Positions 5,351 to 6,151 of a stretch of 6,151 nucleotides of DNA are shown in pieces. Source of the DNA: an uncultured Eubacteriales bacterium (GTDB taxonomy: Bacteria > Bacillota > Clostridia > UBA1381); the NCBI GenBank assembly GCA_900556575.1, contig USPO01000102.1:1-6151 (forward strand), read 5' to 3'. Position 1 is the stretch's first letter. The number at the start of each line of letters is the position of its first letter. The notes under the pieces were generated by a model. That model saw only the letters and a program-made list of their open reading frames with translations. It was not told the origin of the DNA and did no database searches. The position numbers were made by a program, and so were the translations under genes.

Positions 5351-6151
5351 ATGATAGATAAGGAAATAAGATATATAAAGGGTGTCGGCGAAAGACGTGC
5401 GGCACTCTTTAAAAAACGAGGAATAAAAACGGTTCGTGATATGCTCTATTTCTTCCCGCGTTCGCATGAGGACAGGGGACAGACTAAGCTTATCGGAGAG
5501 TGCCGTCACGGTGAAACCGTATGTATTAAAGCAAAGGTGTATGATTTTGTCCGTGTAAACCGTATACGTCCCAATATGACTATTTACAGCATGATAGTAA
5601 CCGATGAGTCGGGAGCAATTACGATAATTTGGTATAATAACCGTTTTGTCAAGGATGTTTTCGATATTGGGGACGTATATAATTTTTACGGAAAAATTGC
5701 ACTGAAGGGTTCAAAGCTTGAAATGATTACTCCGGTATATGAGAAAGACGGTCAGAACAGCTTTACGGGCAAAATTATTCCCATATATCCGCTTACGGGA
5801 GGACTTACCCAAAAGGTAGTACAGAAAACTATGCAGGAGGCTCTTAAAGAGGCGGGGCAGGTTGAAGAATATATTCCCGATAAAATCAGAGATAAATACA
5901 GAATTGCCGAGATAAATTACTCTTTGAGGAATATTCATTTTCCGGATAATTTTGAAAGCTACAATATCGCAAGGCGAAGATTTATCTTTGAAGAGCTTAT
6001 GGTACTACAGCTTGCATTGCTTGACCGAAAAGAAATTTTCTGCAAGCAGGACGGAGTTAAGATTGATGGCTCTTATGCGGATGAATTTATAAAAAAGCTG
6101 CCGTTTCCTCTCACGAATGCACAGGACAGGACTATAAGAGAAATATTAAAG
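5351..6151 (+). CDS. recG: ATP-dependent DNA helicase RecG, N-terminal part (3' end beyond window)
   Basis: 267 codons, open to the window edge; RecG is usually about 680 residues. RecG remodels stalled replication forks and branched recombination intermediates. Residues 1-45 match the family start: DKEIRYIKGVGERRAALFKKRGI, then DMLYFFPRSHEDR (the usual FPRxYEDR, here with His for Tyr). Residues about 55-150 form the OB-fold wedge that grips branched DNA (VCIKAKVYDF to YGKIALKGSKLEMITPVYE). A helical segment with IIPIYPLTGGLTQKVVQK follows, then LTNAQDRTIREIL at 254-266, the motif just before the Walker A site, which lies outside the window. ATG at 5351 is the only usable start: an in-frame TAA lies at 5324 with no start codon between. 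No Shine-Dalgarno sequence precedes it (upstream is AATTAATTTAAAA). fakA-recG adjacency is common in Firmicutes. Confidence 0.94.
   Translation, partial: MIDKEIRYIKGVGERRAALFKKRGIKTVRDMLYFFPRSHEDRGQTKLIGECRHGETVCIKAKVYDFVRVNRIRPNMTIYSMIVTDESGAITIIWYNNRFVKDVFDIGDVYNFYGKIALKGSKLEMITPVYEKDGQNSFTGKIIPIYPLTGGLTQKVVQKTMQEALKEAGQVEEYIPDKIRDKYRIAEINYSLRNIHFPDNFESYNIARRRFIFEELMVLQLALLDRKEIFCKQDGVKIDGSYADEFIKKLPFPLTNAQDRTIREILK

Noticed and set aside
5711..5938. Minus-strand 75-codon frame inside recG
   Set aside because: It is antisense to the conserved recG wedge domain and is a shadow of that gene.

Overview
The window looks like chromosomal DNA of a low-GC, Gram-positive, anaerobic Firmicute, probably a gut-type Clostridia member. 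The reasons are AT-rich intergenic DNA, strong AGGAGG-type ribosome binding sites, and an Asp23 / fatty-acid-kinase / RecG gene run with Bacillus/Clostridia-type order. Genus cannot be called from this sequence alone.

Left part (1-2894): two divergent genes. On the minus strand is a secreted multidomain SGNH esterase of the rhamnogalacturonan-acetylesterase type (CE12-like), cut by the window start. On the plus strand is an AraC-family regulator with a cupin sensor. Their 179-bp shared spacer holds two back-to-back promoters, each with an extended -10. A perfect 10-bp inverted repeat lies across the esterase -10 and is a good operator candidate. The simplest reading is a small pectin side-chain deacetylation unit run by its own neighbour.

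Middle (2895-5099): a separate promoter drives an Asp23/Gls24 protein (YloU type) and then FakA (YloV), the ATP-binding subunit of fatty acid kinase, which passes exogenous fatty acids as acyl-phosphates to phospholipid synthesis. The fakA 5' end is odd. Family-like N-terminal residues continue upstream of the first ATG to an ATA codon that has a well-spaced Shine-Dalgarno sequence.

Right part (5100-6151): recG begins at 5351 and runs off the window. Between fakA and recG sits a non-coding palindromic element of about 230 bp. It has long imperfect terminal inverted repeats, internal hairpins and a candidate 7-bp target duplication (AAATTAA). It looks like a MITE or REP-like element inserted into the junction; without it the two genes would be 13 bp apart. 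recG has no visible Shine-Dalgarno sequence.

No tRNA, rRNA, CRISPR array or convincing intrinsic terminator was seen. The items most worth a second look are the fakA-recG element, the ATA start question and the palindromic operator. None of them amounts to a clearly new multi-gene system.
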